Positions 25,224 to 34,145 of a stretch of DNA of 64,000 nt are shown one piece after another. The notes under the pieces were generated by a model. It was not told where the DNA came from, did no database searches, and was given only the letters and a program-made list of their open reading frames with translations. Position numbers and translations under genes: made by a program. This stretch comes from Methanothermobacter sp049720995. Lineage in GTDB: Archaea; Methanobacteriota; Methanobacteria; Methanobacteriales; Methanothermobacteraceae. Location: contig NZ_JBNASF010000002.1 of the NCBI RefSeq assembly GCF_049720995.1, positions 1 through 64,000 on the forward strand, read 5' to 3'. Every line of letters begins with the position of its first letter. Position 1 is the stretch's first letter.

Positions 25224-26567
25224 TTAATCTGATAAACCGAACTCCCTCTCAAAGAGAACAGCCCTTGCAGGGCATATGTTTGAACAGGCACCACAGTGTA
25301 TGCATTTATCCTCATCTACAATCATGAGCCCGCTTTCATCCCTTGATATTGCATCCTCAGGACATATGTCCAGGCAGAGCCCGCATCCAATGCATAGACG
25401 CGGGTCTATGAGTGTGAACCCACCTGTTATCCTTCTCTTCTTCATGGTAGTTTTTGGTATGGCATCTGCAGGGCAGTGGATTCCGCACTTCTCACAGAGT
25501 ATGCATTTATCGGTGTCCGCCTCTATGGAGCCCCTCTTGAGGGTTATGGCGTCAACAGGGCATATCTCAGAGCATACACCACAGGATATGCAGTCCTCTG
25601 AAACCGAGCCGTCCCATCTCACAGTCTTGAAGTCACGGGCCCTGCTCACATCACAAGCCTTAACGCAGCGTCCACAGGATACACAGTAGCCCCTCAGTTC
25701 CCCGTCAACCATCCTCAGGGTTCCGACAGGACATGCATCTATGCAGGGGGTTTCATCGCAGTCCCTGCAGAGGGATGGGTCGTATCTCAGCTTGCCGTCA
25801 ACCATCCTGATGGCACCCCTTTCACAGGCCCCTGCACAGAGCCCGCAGTTGAGGCAGGATACTATGCTGCCCTCACGCTCTGTTTCCAGTCTCCTTATCT
25901 TCACCTCGAAGTCATCCACGTATATTGCTCTGCTCGGGCATTCTCTGAGACATTTGAGGCACATTGTGCACTTCTCAGGGTCTATCTTAAGGTCCTCTAT
26001 CGCCCCCACAGGACAGACATCCTCGCAGACACGGCACTCTGTGCATACCCCATCATCTGTATCAACGATTATGGCGCCCGTTGGACAGTAATACTGGCAT
26101 CTCCTGCAGAGGGTGCATTTATCAGGGTCAGTGATCACATTGACCCTGGTGGCCTCATGGCTCCGGGGCGTCCTCCTCACAGGTGGCTTCACCGCCAGGT
26201 TGAGTGATTCCAGGAAACGGATCTGTCTGTCCTCTATGAGGTCAAATGCATCCACCCTTGCCCCCAGGGGGCATTTATCGACGCAGAGACCGCACCTTGC
26301 ACATATGCCCTTAACTACACCGTCCTCTATCTTTATGCTATTTACGGGGCATGTCATCTCACAGACACCGCAGGCGTTGCATTTTGCCCTGTCAACCACG
26401 TATCCCCCGTACCTGTTTCTGCGTATTGCCTTGTTTGGACAGGCCTCCATGCATGCACCGCAGGTTATGCAGCTGAAGGCCCTTCCATCGATCATCCTTA
26501 TCGCTTCCGTCGGGCATGCCCTGATGCATTCTCCAAGTCCCTCACATTTTCCTGTTGATATGAACAT
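25224..26567 (-). CDS. ehbK: polyferredoxin subunit K of energy-converting hydrogenase B
   Basis: A 447-residue protein built of repeated ferredoxin modules. I count 14 four-Cys [4Fe-4S] motifs. Thirteen are near-standard CxxCxxCxxxC/CP types (for example CITCGACMEACP, CTLCRRCQYYCP, CIHCGACSNICP), and the first is spaced differently (CEGLGECIRACP). The ninth also has a wider gap (CRDCDETPCIDACP). It probably serves as an electron wire between the hydrogenase and ferredoxin partners. It is cytoplasmic and bound to the complex. Confidence 0.93.
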   Translation of the reverse strand: MFISTGKCEGLGECIRACPTEAIRMIDGRAFSCITCGACMEACPNKAIRRNRYGGYVVDRAKCNACGVCEMTCPVNSIKIEDGVVKGICARCGLCVDKCPLGARVDAFDLIEDRQIRFLESLNLAVKPPVRRTPRSHEATRVNVITDPDKCTLCRRCQYYCPTGAIIVDTDDGVCTECRVCEDVCPVGAIEDLKIDPEKCTMCLKCLRECPSRAIYVDDFEVKIRRLETEREGSIVSCLNCGLCAGACERGAIRMVDGKLRYDPSLCRDCDETPCIDACPVGTLRMVDGELRGYCVSCGRCVKACDVSRARDFKTVRWDGSVSEDCISCGVCSEICPVDAITLKRGSIEADTDKCILCEKCGIHCPADAIPKTTMKKRRITGGFTLIDPRLCIGCGLCLDICPEDAISRDESGLMIVDEDKCIHCGACSNICPARAVLFEREFGLSD

Positions 26568-26588
26568 GATACTAACCCCATGATATTA

Positions 26589-26816
26589 TCAGCGCCCAAG
26601 TAGGAGTTTGCCCACCACTATACCTCCTGCTGCCGCTGCGAATCCTGTGGCGACTGGTATATCCGTATAGTACGGGAATGGGCCAATGTTCCATGCCACG
26701 AGGATGAGGACCAGCAGCAGCGCAATGTAGGTGGATGCGGGAAACTCATCATCCCTTATTCTGCTTCCAAGTATGAATCCAAGTAGAAACCCGAAGATTA
26801 TTGGACCTGTAAACAT
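26589..26816 (-). CDS. ehbJ: energy-converting hydrogenase B subunit J
   Basis: A 75-residue membrane protein with two or three helices (TGPIIFGFLLGFILGS, then SEGMENT TYIALLLVLILVAW, then a Gly/Ala-rich end). It is named by operon position. The frame starts at 26849 inside ehbI, but GAGGGG lies about 8 nt before the ATG at 26816. Role in the complex is unknown. Confidence 0.85.
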   Translation of the reverse strand: MFTGPIIFGFLLGFILGSRIRDDEFPASTYIALLLVLILVAWNIGPFPYYTDIPVATGFAAAAGGIVVGKLLLGR

Positions 26817-26829
26817 TCCTGATTCCCCT

Positions 26830-27291
26830 CTATTCAGTGACCTCTTCACCCCTGAACTCCATGAATGTTATCACGATTGCGCTGAGCCCCACGAGGACCT
26901 TGAGGCCCACGACTATGTTGAGGTAGGGTATTATACCTGCATGTGTCGGATCCGGGTAGTTGAAGAAGCCACTGACACTCTGTGATATGCCATAAAGGTC
27001 AACTCCCAGGTTGTAAAGGAAGAAACCTGAGAATAATAGACCGCAGAGTCCCATGGCAACGTATCCCAGTGCCCCTATGCTTTCCATTGCAGACATGAAT
27101 TCGTGTGAAAACTGGAAGGGGCTCTTTTCGATTCCGTATACAACTGCACAGAATATGAACCCGGCTGCAACCATCGCACCCCCCTGAAAGCCTCCTCCGG
27201 GGGTTATGTGGCCCCCGAGCACCGTCAGGATTCCCAGGCACATTATGAATATTGCTGCGGGGAATGCGAATATCTTAAGTATTGTACTCAT
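26830..27291 (-). CDS. ehbI: energy-converting hydrogenase B subunit I (MnhB-like)
   Basis: A 153-residue membrane protein with four predicted helices and the MnhB signature GGHITPGGGFQGGAMVAAGF near residue 30. The family is part of Mrp-type Na+/H+ antiporters and of the membrane arm of energy-converting hydrogenases. The ATG overlaps the ehbH end, so translation is coupled. Confidence 0.9.
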   Translation of the reverse strand: MSTILKIFAFPAAIFIMCLGILTVLGGHITPGGGFQGGAMVAAGFIFCAVVYGIEKSPFQFSHEFMSAMESIGALGYVAMGLCGLLFSGFFLYNLGVDLYGISQSVSGFFNYPDPTHAGIIPYLNIVVGLKVLVGLSAIVITFMEFRGEEVTE

Positions 27292-27584
27292 CTCTCTTTC
27301 CCTCCATCATCTCTCCCTATCTGGACCTTACCCCTTCCAAATACCAGAAGGGTTACAAGTACAGCTGTGACAAGTATGAGGGCCTCTCCAAGTGTATCGT
27401 ATGCCCTCCAGTCAAACACAACAACCGTCACCATGTTTGGGGCTATCTTTGTTCCCAGGTAATTGTAGACAATGCTTATCCCGGGGTTTATCACATGGCT
27501 AAGGTCAATGATGGCATCAAAGAGTGTCACCCCAAAGAGGCCCAGTGCCACCGTTGCCATGAGGCCCCTGATGGATTCAGACAC
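27288..27584 (-). CDS. ehbH: energy-converting hydrogenase B subunit H (MbhE/MnhB-N-like)
   Basis: A membrane protein of about 98 residues with two helices (ATVALGLFGVTLFDAI; VTVVVFDWRAYDTLGEALILVT region), like the short subunits of Mbh/Mrp antiporter modules. DWRAYDTLGEA is the typical motif. The GTG at 27584 has GGTGG 5 nt before it; a GTG at 27593 is the alternative. It overlaps ehbG by a few bases. Confidence 0.87.
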   Translation of the reverse strand: MSESIRGLMATVALGLFGVTLFDAIIDLSHVINPGISIVYNYLGTKIAPNMVTVVVFDWRAYDTLGEALILVTAVLVTLLVFGRGKVQIGRDDGGKER

Positions 27585-27912
27585 CTGAACCACCCCAGTA
27601 GAATATTGAAGCCAGTATTCCGAGTGTCATGAGCACATAGAATATCATCCTGCTGAACTCGTCCCCCTGTTCACTTCTGAGTCTCACAGAGATGGGGAAC
27701 GAGGTCAGGAGGAAGACTGCCAGCAGGAGAACCGTGAAAACCATGAGGATGAAATTTATCTTCCTCAGCATCACCGCAGCTATCAGGACAGCTGCAGTTA
27801 CGGTTATCTCTGCTGTGAGTGCTGCTGAGGCCGAAATGTTGCTTACTCCCTTCTCACCATCTTTTTCTGTCAATTCCCTTATCCTGTCTATTACCGTATC
27901 ATAGAAGCTCAT
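27577..27912 (-). CDS. ehbG: energy-converting hydrogenase B subunit G
   Basis: A 111-residue membrane protein. A charged N-terminus (SFYDTVIDRIRELTEKDGEK) is followed by three helices (about 30-50, 55-75 and 90-108). It is named by position in the operon. The start at 27912 follows GGGGAT by about 5 nt; an ATG overlapping the ehbF stop (27927) is also possible. Confidence 0.86.
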   Translation of the reverse strand: MSFYDTVIDRIRELTEKDGEKGVSNISASAALTAEITVTAAVLIAAVMLRKINFILMVFTVLLLAVFLLTSFPISVRLRSEQGDEFSRMIFYVLMTLGILASIFYWGGSGV

Positions 27913-27923
27913 CTCATCCCCTC

Positions 27924-29420
27924 TCATATTATAAGACCCTGTATCAGTGATGTGAACTGGGATGTTGCAATCCAGGGCGCCAGTCCCAGTGCCGTGCATA
28001 TGAGAATCAGCACCACAAGTGAGAATACCGTTGACCTGGGGACCGATTCGGATTCCAGTTCCATTCCCTCAGGTTCTGGTCTGAGGTAAACCGAATAGAA
28101 TGCCCTTAGGAAGGTCATGAAGGTGACTATGCTGAGGAGTATCATCACAACACCCAGCTCAGGGAATCCGGCCTGTATGGACGCCTGTATGAGCATCAGC
28201 TTGCTCTGGAATACATTGAATGGTGGTACACCCGCCATTATGAATCCTGAAAGCATCACGAGCCCTGCAAGACCTGGTTTATATGCTATGAGGCCCCCTA
28301 TCCTTTGAGGGTCGGATCTTCCAGTCATGTAGAAGATTGTTCCAAAGCCCAGGAATATGCATGCTGTTATGAGGGCCTCGTTGACAGCCTGAAAGAGACC
28401 CGCTGATATGCTGGCTGCGGTTCCAAGGCCAAGGCCTATTCCAATGTACCCCAGTTCACCCACCGCAAGGAAACCTATCATCCTCCTTAGATCAGTCTGC
28501 ATGAGGGCCATGCTTATACCCAGAACCATCCCTGCCAGTGAGAAGAACACCATCGCCCACCTCACAAGCGGCATATGGTAGAACATTCTCAGTATGACCA
28601 GTGCCAGGGCTGTGAAGGTGAATACAGAGAAGGCCTGAAGAAGTGCCGCCCCATGGGGCAGGGCCCTGCTGTAGACTGCTGATTTGATGGTGTGGAATGG
28701 TGGGAGCCCTGTACCGTAAAGCCACCCGAAGAGTATCAGTGATGATGCAAGCAGGAACAGGGGGCTGCCAGGGTTGACAAGACCACTTCTCATTGAAAGC
28801 ACTATATCTGATATGTTAACGTTTCCTGTCAGTGCAAGGAGTATTGCCACCCCCAGAAGGAGCATTGGGGCTGCCACCCCACCTATCATCATGTATTTGA
28901 GTGCGGTTTCATAGCTGCGCTCCACCCCCGAGCAGAGTATCACACCAACCTGTGCAAGTGCAGCTATCTCAAAGAAGACATAGAGGTTGAATATGTCATC
29001 TGTGAGGACTATGGCTGTAACAGCAGCTGTCCCCATGAACATGAGAAATGCATATACACCTGAAGGTTTCCTGACCTCATTGAGGGATGTTAAAACCGCC
29101 AGGAAAGTCACGATTGATAGTATAATGAGGAATATCCTCTGGGCACTTCCAAAGAGGTATGTTATCCCCGGGTGAAACGAGTAGAGGTACGATGACTTTA
29201 TGGACTCAGGCAACCCTGATGCAATGGCAGGATTCTCTGATAGGGGGGCGTAGCCACCAAAGTAATGTGCACCGTACCCTGCAAGGAGGGGTATGGCTGG
29301 AAGTACAACTGCCACTGCAACAGCCAGTGCCTTCACGGTTCTGTCCCTTCCATGAAGGAGGTTGAGTAGAAGAGCGCAGAGAATCGGTAAAACCACCATG
29401 ACCGGTATAAGTGGATTCAT
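27924..29420 (-). CDS. ehbF: energy-converting hydrogenase B subunit F (MnhD/NuoN-like ion-pumping subunit)
   Basis: A 498-residue protein with about 14 membrane helices, of the Mrp/NuoL-M-N antiporter family that moves H+ or Na+. Family features include EIAALAQVGVILC around residue 150 (a helix-borne Glu), FGWLYGTGLPPFHTIKSAVYSRALPHGAALLQ near 240 (the key Lys and His segments, given here only to locate them) and GELGYIGIGLGLG near 325. AGGTGAG lies about 7 nt before the ATG. It powers the endergonic reduction of ferredoxin with H2. Confidence 0.92.
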   Translation of the reverse strand: MNPLIPVMVVLPILCALLLNLLHGRDRTVKALAVAVAVVLPAIPLLAGYGAHYFGGYAPLSENPAIASGLPESIKSSYLYSFHPGITYLFGSAQRIFLIILSIVTFLAVLTSLNEVRKPSGVYAFLMFMGTAAVTAIVLTDDIFNLYVFFEIAALAQVGVILCSGVERSYETALKYMMIGGVAAPMLLLGVAILLALTGNVNISDIVLSMRSGLVNPGSPLFLLASSLILFGWLYGTGLPPFHTIKSAVYSRALPHGAALLQAFSVFTFTALALVILRMFYHMPLVRWAMVFFSLAGMVLGISMALMQTDLRRMIGFLAVGELGYIGIGLGLGTAASISAGLFQAVNEALITACIFLGFGTIFYMTGRSDPQRIGGLIAYKPGLAGLVMLSGFIMAGVPPFNVFQSKLMLIQASIQAGFPELGVVMILLSIVTFMTFLRAFYSVYLRPEPEGMELESESVPRSTVFSLVVLILICTALGLAPWIATSQFTSLIQGLII

Positions 29421-29449
29421 AATTTCTCACCTGTAAACTCCTGATTTTT

Positions 29450-29809
29450 TTACTCTTCCAGCACCTTGGATGCGCTTATGGTGCCGTGTTTATGGTAAAG
29501 GATTATTATTATGCCGAGCATCACAGCAAGGGTGCTGGCCCCTATAACTATGCTTGTGAGTACAAGTGCAAAGGGCAGGGGGTAGGATGCGTTCTGTGCG
29601 AACCAAGTCCCTGACATTCCTGGAAGGTAAATGTAGACTATACCCCCGGGCCTATAGCCCAGTGTCACAAGGAAGAGGTTAACGCCGTCGGCTATGAATG
29701 AAAGGGCTATAACCTTCTTTATGAGGTTGTCTATGAATATCACGGCCACAGCACCTATGACCATGAGGCTTCCTGCTGTCAGTAGGGATGCCAGCTGTAG
29801 AGAGATCAT
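29450..29809 (-). CDS. ehbE: energy-converting hydrogenase B subunit E (MnhC/NuoK-like)
   Basis: A 119-residue protein with three helices, like NuoK/MnhC. The second helix region IALSFIADGVNLFLVTLG and the third PLPFALVLTSIVIGASTLAVML fit the family. Its start overlaps the ehbD stop (ATGA), so the two are coupled. Confidence 0.9.
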   Translation of the reverse strand: MISLQLASLLTAGSLMVIGAVAVIFIDNLIKKVIALSFIADGVNLFLVTLGYRPGGIVYIYLPGMSGTWFAQNASYPLPFALVLTSIVIGASTLAVMLGIIIILYHKHGTISASKVLEE

Positions 29810-30045
29810 GATTCTTCCTCCATTCTCATTGTCCTGTAAGCAGCAAGTGCAAAGAAGACCGGTATAATTGCGGATCCAACTATCGCCTGTGTCAGTGCCA
29901 CATCAGGTGCCAGTAGCAGCTGGTAAAGGGCTGCTATTGCAGCCCCGGGAACGCCTGTGAGTATGGCTGCCTTCAGCAGGTCCCTCTGGACCAGTGCAAG
30001 TACCGCTCCAAGTATGGCTATAATCATTATCACGTATTCGATCAT
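29806..30045 (-). CDS. ehbD: energy-converting hydrogenase B subunit D (MbhD-like)
   Basis: A 79-residue membrane protein with two or three helices and the MbhD/MnhB-type segment LLLAPDVALTQAIVGSAIIPV. It starts directly after the ehbC stop. It is part of the antiporter-like membrane arm. Confidence 0.9.
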   Translation of the reverse strand: MIEYVIMIIAILGAVLALVQRDLLKAAILTGVPGAAIAALYQLLLAPDVALTQAIVGSAIIPVFFALAAYRTMRMEEES

Positions 30046-30318
30046 CTAATCCCCCTCCCCATGGTAGTGGGCGTTTGCTATTGCATGTGAGACGAATGGT
30101 GCCAGTATGAAGTAGGTTGCGGCCAGTAGTGGTTCCCCAAGGGCAAGTAGTGCCAGTATGCATGCAACATCGGCAATGCCAAGGACGTGGATCCTTGCAT
30201 AGAGTACCCTCTCTATGTCATCCCTGAATCTGAGTATACCTATGGCTGCAAGTATCACGAGTATGGCTGATACGATAAGGATAGCAGACCTTAAAATCAT
30301 GATGTACACTTCTATCAA
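30046..30318 (-). CDS. ehbC: energy-converting hydrogenase B subunit C (MnhG-like)
   Basis: A 90-residue protein with three helices of the MnhG/PhaG family, with GILRFRDDIERVLYARIHVLGI as the loop signature. The frame starts at a TTG overlapping the ehbB stop; a GTG (30309) and an ATG (30300) lie a few codons inside and could be the true start. Confidence 0.87.
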   Translation of the reverse strand: MIEVYIMILRSAILIVSAILVILAAIGILRFRDDIERVLYARIHVLGIADVACILALLALGEPLLAATYFILAPFVSHAIANAHYHGEGD

Positions 30319-30572
30319 CCCCTCAGAACCCTCGCAAATGCTATGGTGCCAACTGGCCCCAGAAGAACAAGGGCATAGGCTATATCACGGCAGAAACCAA
30401 CCCCATAGATCCTGTTTATGAGTATGAGTATCGTTGCGATGGCTATGCTTAGCGCCGATATACCAACAAGGCCCATCCCTATGCTCTTCCTTGTTGCGAT
30501 CCTAACCGCTGCAACGGAGAATATCGCCAGTGAAGCCATTAGAACGTATTCTGATATCATCAGCAGATCCAT
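30315..30572 (-). CDS. ehbB: energy-converting hydrogenase B subunit B (MnhF-like)
   Basis: An 85-residue protein with three helices of the MnhF/PhaF type, ending DIAYALVLLGPVGTIAFARVL. The ATG at 30572 has GGGGG about 6 nt before it and is preferred to the ATG at 30590 inside ehbA. Confidence 0.87.
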   Translation of the reverse strand: MDLLMISEYVLMASLAIFSVAAVRIATRKSIGMGLVGISALSIAIATILILINRIYGVGFCRDIAYALVLLGPVGTIAFARVLRG

Positions 30573-30582
30573 GAAAAACCCC

Positions 30583-30894
30583 CTATTCAAGCATCCCCCT
30601 TATGTAGGGCTCAAATGGTATTATGTCCTCCCTGCTGCGTGGACATATTGCGGCGACCTTCAGGATTCTGTTCTCAGAATCAAGGTCAACCGAAAGTGTT
30701 CCGGGTGTGAGGGTTATGCTGTTTGCAAGTATCGTCTGGGACACTGGCCTTGTGAGTGCAGTCTCTATTTCCACTATTACAGGCTCAATGTTTCCATTCA
30801 GTGTTCTCACTGCCACGTCAGCTGTTGCCTTAAGTATCTCATATATCAGGACCAGGAAGTAGGCGATACCATACAGAATCCTTGTGATAAACAT
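30583..30894 (-). CDS. ehbA: energy-converting hydrogenase B subunit A (MnhE-like), first gene of ehb
   Basis: A 103-residue MnhE/PhaE-like membrane protein. One N-terminal helix (ILYGIAYFLVLIYEILKAT) is followed by a soluble part with TRPVSQTILANSITLTPGTLSVDL, the MnhE signature. GGGAG lies about 8 nt before the ATG. Two TATA blocks lie 50-80 nt upstream, so this is the promoter-proximal gene of a 17-gene operon that runs to ehbQ without large gaps. Confidence 0.9.
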   Translation of the reverse strand: MFITRILYGIAYFLVLIYEILKATADVAVRTLNGNIEPVIVEIETALTRPVSQTILANSITLTPGTLSVDLDSENRILKVAAICPRSREDIIPFEPYIRGMLE

Positions 30895-30944
30895 TTTATA
30901 GCTCCCTTCTCTTTAGTACCAGTTCTAATTAACATGATTATTTA

Positions 30945-30973
30945 TGATAATATAAAGTTTTCTATATAAATCG
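30945..30973 (-). promoter_or_regulatory. ehb operon promoter with two TATA-like boxes
   Basis: On the minus strand, CGATTTATATAG (about 30963-30974) and CTTTATATTATC (about 30945-30957) both resemble archaeal TATA boxes. Starts near 30943 or 30928 would give leaders of about 35-50 nt before ehbA, in line with the ribosome site seen. Two promoters or one are equally possible. Confidence 0.5.
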
Positions 30974-30997
30974 TAATAAAAATATGATACTCCTTGA

Positions 30998-31663
30998 TTA
31001 CAGGGGCAGGAACACGTAGAGCACCGCAATGGCCCATAAAACCAGCATAAGAACTCCAAAACCCTTTCTGAAGGTTCTTCCTGAAAAGGGCCTCATGAAC
31101 CTGACCCCCGAGGGTGTGAATGAATCAAGGACATCATGGCTGATGAAGCCAATGAGGAGTGGTCCCATTATTGTGTAGAGATTCATTGTGGGAAAATCCG
31201 TGAGGAACACCCCAAGAAGCGTCAGAAGTACGAATGGTAATATCATCACCCTGTTAAGGAACATGAACCCCAGAACCGTGAGTATGACCATGATTGATGC
31301 CTTCCCATCAAGGCCCAGTGATCTCAGAAGGAAGAACACCGATAGAACAAATACCGTCAGGCAGGCAGAGATTATGAGGGCCCCGAGGATTGAATGTGTG
31401 AATCCCCTGTGCCTTGAAAGATAGAATATGAGGGCAAGATCCATAAGGGCAATCCCTGCAAGGTAGGGAAGACCCAGGATATAAAATACAAGGAATATCA
31501 CAAGCCCAAAAAGAAACACCGTTGACACATTCTCCGATTTAACTTCATGGTCCATGTCAGGAATCATGGCCCCCAGAAGTGCCAGCGCAACCGGAAAAAC
31601 TGCCTGGAAAATTGGGGACGCCATTATGATTGAAAAGGCAGCATGTTTCTTATATGAAGACAC
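30998..31663 (-). CDS. membrane-bound metal-dependent hydrolase family protein (YdjM/DUF457-like)
   Basis: An about 221-residue membrane protein with six or so helices. Metal-ligand motifs of the family are seen: KKHAAFS near the start, IPDMDH after helix 1, HRGFTHS near residue 85 and GFISHDVLDSFTPSGV near 175. The family name comes from LexA-regulated YdjM, and no substrate is known. The frame begins at a GTG at 31702; the GTG at 31663 has GGTGG about 5 nt before it and starts with the family-like SSYKKH, so it is preferred. It follows the aspartoacylase-like gene and may be co-transcribed. Confidence 0.75.
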   Translation of the reverse strand: MSSYKKHAAFSIIMASPIFQAVFPVALALLGAMIPDMDHEVKSENVSTVFLFGLVIFLVFYILGLPYLAGIALMDLALIFYLSRHRGFTHSILGALIISACLTVFVLSVFFLLRSLGLDGKASIMVILTVLGFMFLNRVMILPFVLLTLLGVFLTDFPTMNLYTIMGPLLIGFISHDVLDSFTPSGVRFMRPFSGRTFRKGFGVLMLVLWAIAVLYVFLPL

Positions 31664-31706
31664 CAACCCACCCCACTCTACTGAAGGAACACATCCAGAC
31701 ACCTCA

Positions 31707-32438
31707 TCATGATAGAATACCCATGTACTTCAGGAAAAGCCTCATCTGCAGGAGAGATCTGCCGTCACTGCCCTTCCTGATCACTCCATTCTCAGATAAA
31801 ACCTCACAGGTTACAGAAGGGATGCCGGCAAGATTGCATTCATCCTCAAGAGCCCCCCTGTAATGTGAAGACGCCCTCTCATAGCATAGAAGTTCAGATG
31901 AAGTCCTTGAAGTTATGTAACGGGCTATCTCCATGCTTTCACGTTCAGGTTCCTCTGAACAGAAAACACCCTCAACACCGGGTTTGCTCCCGGGCGCGGT
32001 GGAGTGGAAATCTGCAAGGGCATCCACCCCAAGCTCACATGCCCTTCTGAATATGGAATTCGTTACAGAACCCTGAATGCTGGCTGAGCGGTTCAGATCA
32101 TAGCCCATGAACCACCTGCTGTTCTTCATGGTTGCCCATGGGGCGGCAAATGGTATCACATGAACGGTTCCCCTGATATCCATGGATAAAAGCTGTTCTG
32201 AAAGTCTTACAGCCGCTACCTGTGGGGGTATCTCATTCCCATGGACACCCGCCACAATCATTACCACTGGCCTTCCCCCTCCAAGGGTGAGCATCACCGT
32301 GCCCCCACGGGAGTACCCTGCCAGTTCAATGGAAAGTGGTGAGCCCAGATGTGGCCGTACAGCATCATTGAGAGTAACATCACCACCCGACCCATCATGT
32401 AGAGTTGAAATTTTAACCGACTCCTCCCTCACAAACAT
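31707..32438 (-). CDS. succinylglutamate desuccinylase/aspartoacylase family metallo-hydrolase
   Basis: A 243-residue enzyme of the M14-like AstE/ASPA family. The zinc motif GVHGNEIPP (H-x-x-E) is near residue 72, the third ligand is in DFHST near 147, and a Glu in TCEVLSENG is in the right place for the catalytic base. Such enzymes cleave an acyl group from an amino acid; the substrate here is unknown. The frame begins at 32474, but GGTGA lies about 5 nt before the ATG at 32438. It is divergent from argG, which may hint at N-acyl amino-acid metabolism, but that is only positional. Confidence 0.78.
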   Translation of the reverse strand: MFVREESVKISTLHDGSGGDVTLNDAVRPHLGSPLSIELAGYSRGGTVMLTLGGGRPVVMIVAGVHGNEIPPQVAAVRLSEQLLSMDIRGTVHVIPFAAPWATMKNSRWFMGYDLNRSASIQGSVTNSIFRRACELGVDALADFHSTAPGSKPGVEGVFCSEEPERESMEIARYITSRTSSELLCYERASSHYRGALEDECNLAGIPSVTCEVLSENGVIRKGSDGRSLLQMRLFLKYMGILS

Positions 32439-32650
32439 CAAGGTCACCGCCGCACCATAGAATGATAAACCCAATGGGGTATCAGGTCCCCCATGCAGAT
32501 CTCTCAGTTAACCGGAATGGTGATACACCCGGGCCACCCCATCCACATGGGGGCTGACTACATTGGGGACAACTTAATAACACCACAGCCATTATATCTA
32601 TAATGCTGTTAATAAAAACATGAGTATTTGATTCTTATAAGGTGATTGTT

Positions 32651-33835
32651 ATGGATAAGGTGGTTCTTGCTTTCAGTGGAGGTCTTGACACATCTGTATG
32701 TATCAAGCTCCTTGAGGAAAAATACGGTATGGAAGTCATAACAGCCTGCGTTGATGTGGGCCAGCCGCGAGAGGAGGTTGAAAGACCAGCAAGGGTTGCA
32801 GAGGAACTCGGAAACTATAAACATCACACAGTTGATGCAAGGGAGGAGTTTGCAGAGAATTACATATTCCCCGCCATAAAGGCAAATGCGGTGTACGAGG
32901 GCTACCCCCTCAGCACGGCCCTTGCAAGGCCCCTGATAGCAGAAAAGATAGTTGAGGTTGCTGAATCCGAGGGTGCGTCTGCAATAGCCCATGGATGCAC
33001 AGGCAAGGGGAACGACCAGTTCCGTTTTGAGGCTGTTATAAGGTCAAGGACTGACCTTGATGTCATCGCACCCATAAGGGACCTGAACCTCACAAGGACA
33101 GAGGAGATGGAATATGCAAGATCCTGTGGCATACCACTCCCCTCCGATAAGCTCTACAGTATAGACGAAAACCTCTGGGGGCGTGCAATAGAGGGCGACA
33201 TCCTGGAGGACCCCATGGTGGAACCACCCGAGGACGCATTCCAGTGGACAAGGCCCATCGATAAAACCCCTGAAGAACCAGAGGTGGTTGAGATTGAATT
33301 CAGAAAGGGTGTTCCTGTTGCACTTAATGGTGATGAGCTGAAGCCCCTTGAACTCATAGGCCTTGCAAATGAAATCGCAGGTAAACACGGGATTGGGAGG
33401 GTTGACATCATGGAGGACCGTATCATAGGTATGAAAAGCCGTGAGGTCTATGAAACACCCGCAGCCTTCCTCCTACTGGAGGCCCACCGCGCCCTTGAGC
33501 AGCTGACACTTACAAGGAGCGAACTTCGATTTGCAGATACAATCAGCGGCACCTACGCTGAACTCGTCTACAGTGGACTCTGGCATGACCCCCTCCGTGA
33601 GGACCTTGACATGGCAATAAATCACATGCAGAGGCGTGTAACCGGAGTGGTGAGGGTCAAGCTCCACAGGGGCAGTATGCGAGTCATAGGCAGAAAGTCA
33701 CCCTACAGCCTCTACAGTGAGGAGATAGTATCCTTTGAGGACAAAACCCTTGACCAGAGGGAGATGGCTGGAATGGTCAAAAACTACGCCCTCCAGGCCG
33801 GGATATATAACAGGGTGTGCAGGAAGGAGAACTGA
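32651..33835 (+). CDS. argG: argininosuccinate synthase
   Basis: Joins citrulline and aspartate with ATP in arginine synthesis. The ATP loop AFSGGLDTSV is at residues 6-15. Citrulline/aspartate contacts are seen in EGYPLSTALARPLIA, HGCTGKGNDQ and SIDENLWGRAIEG. The length (394 residues) is normal. A GTG three codons upstream is in frame, but AGGTGA lies 6 nt before the ATG at 32651. An AT-rich promoter block lies at about 32590-32625. The next gene overlaps the stop by one base. Confidence 0.96.
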   Translation: MDKVVLAFSGGLDTSVCIKLLEEKYGMEVITACVDVGQPREEVERPARVAEELGNYKHHTVDAREEFAENYIFPAIKANAVYEGYPLSTALARPLIAEKIVEVAESEGASAIAHGCTGKGNDQFRFEAVIRSRTDLDVIAPIRDLNLTRTEEMEYARSCGIPLPSDKLYSIDENLWGRAIEGDILEDPMVEPPEDAFQWTRPIDKTPEEPEVVEIEFRKGVPVALNGDELKPLELIGLANEIAGKHGIGRVDIMEDRIIGMKSREVYETPAAFLLLEAHRALEQLTLTRSELRFADTISGTYAELVYSGLWHDPLREDLDMAINHMQRRVTGVVRVKLHRGSMRVIGRKSPYSLYSEEIVSFEDKTLDQREMAGMVKNYALQAGIYNRVCRKEN

Positions 33836-34104
33836 TGGACGGGTTCTCATTCCTTGTTCTCATTGTGGTTGCCACATTCATAATCGCAGGGGGTCTTGCA
33901 TCCATCAGGATACTCCTTGGTGTTGGGAGGAAGATCCTTGCACTTGCAGGGAACATAGTGCTTGGAATTTTTCTTCTTTTTGGTGTTAATATACTGCCAT
34001 TCGTAAACATCCCCATCAACCCCCTTACAGTCCTTGTGGCTGGTTTTGGTGGGGTGACAGGAGTCGGGATACTTATCATTGGAAACATCCTGGGGCTTGT
34101 CTAG
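33835..34104 (+). CDS. BofA-like small membrane protein
   Basis: An 89-residue membrane protein with three hydrophobic helices and the BofA-family ending INPLTVLVAGFGGVTGVGILII. In Bacillus, BofA inhibits sigma-K processing; archaeal homologues cannot have that task and are uncharacterised. Its ATG overlaps the argG stop (TGATG) and GGAG lies within the argG end, so it is translationally coupled to argG. Confidence 0.8.
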   Translation: MDGFSFLVLIVVATFIIAGGLASIRILLGVGRKILALAGNIVLGIFLLFGVNILPFVNIPINPLTVLVAGFGGVTGVGILIIGNILGLV

Positions 34105-34145
34105 GTATGCGCCCCCAATCAATTCAATTATTACTTCTTTGTGGC